Origin: Nymphaea colorata
Lineage: Eukaryota; Streptophyta; Magnoliopsida; Nymphaeales; Nymphaeaceae
Length of the DNA: 64,000 bases
Direction of reading: 5' to 3'
Assembly: GCF_008831285.2 (NCBI RefSeq)
Contig: NC_045143.1
Coordinates: forward strand, 2,799,503 to 2,863,502
Shown here piece after piece: positions 62,978-64,000 of the stretch. The notes beneath the pieces were generated by a model that searched no databases, was not told where the DNA came from, and saw nothing but the letters and a program-made list of their open reading frames with translations. The translations under genes were made by a program, and so were the position numbers. Position 1 is the stretch's first letter, and each line of letters opens with the position of its first letter.

Positions 62978-64000
62978 GTATTCTCTTGCGAGTTAATTGT
63001 TTCCTTGTACTGACATGTTCCTGAAAATTTCATGAATGTGGGATTCTGTTTGTTCATTTTTGTTTTAATGCTTGCCAGCTTGTTGCTGACTGTTCCTTTC
63101 ACATGGTTGTCAAAGGCATGGGGTGCAACCTTTTACTTTTTTTGAAACTTTCGTGCCTCCATAATTCTTGGATGGTAGAGAACCTTATTTTTTGTTTAGT
63201 GAAGTTTTAACATCTATGATTTGTCCATTTATTAAAAGGACATAGCCATAAGTGTTACTTTAACATGGCTTTTCTTGTGGTTTTTCTGGGTAGTGTTTCC
63301 CTCAAAAAAACTGTTTAGTTTTCTAAGAAAAATCTTCTAGAAATATGAGGCTGTGAAAAGTCGATAAAGTAAATCATTGTTATTTTTAGTGGCGTGTTAA
63401 TCCAAAAAATAGCAGCATTAAGGAATCAACCGAAATATTGCTGAAAACTAGATATAACTATGTTCTTGGATAGCTATATTTTGAAAATATTGCTAAAAAT
63501 GAAATATCTCAGTGCTATCGGGCTGTTTTCCTTTTGTGAAAGAATCCTTTGTTTATATTAAGTTTTATATTTTCCATATTTTGTTACTTCCTAAGTTTCA
63601 GTTTTTTTTTTTTTTTTTTTGAATATCAGTACTTTTGGAAGGAAGTTTGTAAAAGCTCAAAATAATTTATTCTGTTACTTCTTTATATAATTATAATTTT
63701 TTGGACTCGTGAGCTTTTTCCAAGAAATACATTCCTTTAGAAATTTCCTAAAAACAAAGTAAAGAATATAAAGAGATGTGGTTAAAGTATATATCATAAC
63801 AATATATATTGCAATATTTATGTTAAAGCTGCTATCAAGGTCCTCAACTTTTCAACTCAACCTGTCTCCCCAACCAATATGATAATATTCTGAAACTATT
63901 TTGAAGGATCATATGTTTGACGTGCAAAAATGACGCCAGTCTTTCATATTTGAGAAGTTTGAATGATTTGTCTTTAGCAACATCCGACTGATTTCTCCTG
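62978..64000 (+). other. NAT10 intron 17, running off the window
   Basis: No continuation of the acetyltransferase domain was found up to the right edge, so this intron is at least 1,023 bp. The content is AT-rich with a poly-T run at about 63600-63620. The following exon, expected to continue the GNAT domain, lies outside. Confidence 0.6.

Noticed and set aside
1-64000. LTR retrotransposon, rRNA array or CRISPR array
   Set aside because: I saw no paired long terminal repeats with reverse transcriptase, no rRNA sequence, and no regularly spaced identical repeats with unique spacers. The tandem repeats seen are short, two- to four-copy and adjacent.

Overview
The window is nuclear DNA from a flowering plant. 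Every recognisable gene has a plant orthologue, the genes are split by AT-rich GT-AG introns of about 75 to 2,100 bp, and the spacers hold TA/CT microsatellites and small decayed transposon-like repeats. I cannot fix the species. Gene structure and protein sequence suggest neither a grass nor a crucifer, but that is only an impression.

Layout. (1) Positions 1-11516, minus strand: the 5' two-thirds of a TIC236/SSG4 (TamB-like) gene for a chloroplast-envelope protein, running off the left edge. (2) 14826-18854, plus: a TBL29/ESKIMO1-type xylan O-acetyltransferase in five exons, carrying an apparent one-base deletion just before the GDS motif. (3) 22979-25808, plus: subunit 11 of RNA polymerase II/IV/V (RPB11). 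(4) 28317-31485, minus: a three-exon, 314-residue, highly charged protein that I do not recognise. (5) 34826-39802, minus: RRN3, the RNA polymerase I initiation factor, complete in 15 exons, with a decayed copy of its own C-terminal coding sequence immediately downstream. (6) 42740-48448, minus: the chloroplast-type DEAD-box RNA helicase RH58, with one short exon that I could not locate. (7) 50676 to the right edge, plus: 17 exons of the NAT10/Kre33 RNA cytidine acetyltransferase, cut inside the acetyltransferase domain.

Working together. NAT10 and RRN3 both serve rRNA production in the nucleolus (18S rRNA acetylation and Pol I initiation), RPB11 serves Pol II/IV/V, and RH58 and TIC236 act in the plastid. 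There is no operon logic, and I treat the adjacency as ordinary plant gene order. RH58 and NAT10 are head-to-head, about 2.2 kb apart between start codons, as are TIC236 and TBL29, about 3.3 kb apart.

Most unusual structure. NAT10 intron 9 contains an inverted repeat with 224-bp arms, a 25-nt spacer and a single mismatch. It abuts a (TA)n tract and would fold into a long dsRNA stem in the pre-mRNA. Next in interest are the TBL29 frameshift, the RRN3 tail duplication, and a fragment in a TIC236 intron whose two ends carry GTATCG-type repeats and which resembles a hAT relic.
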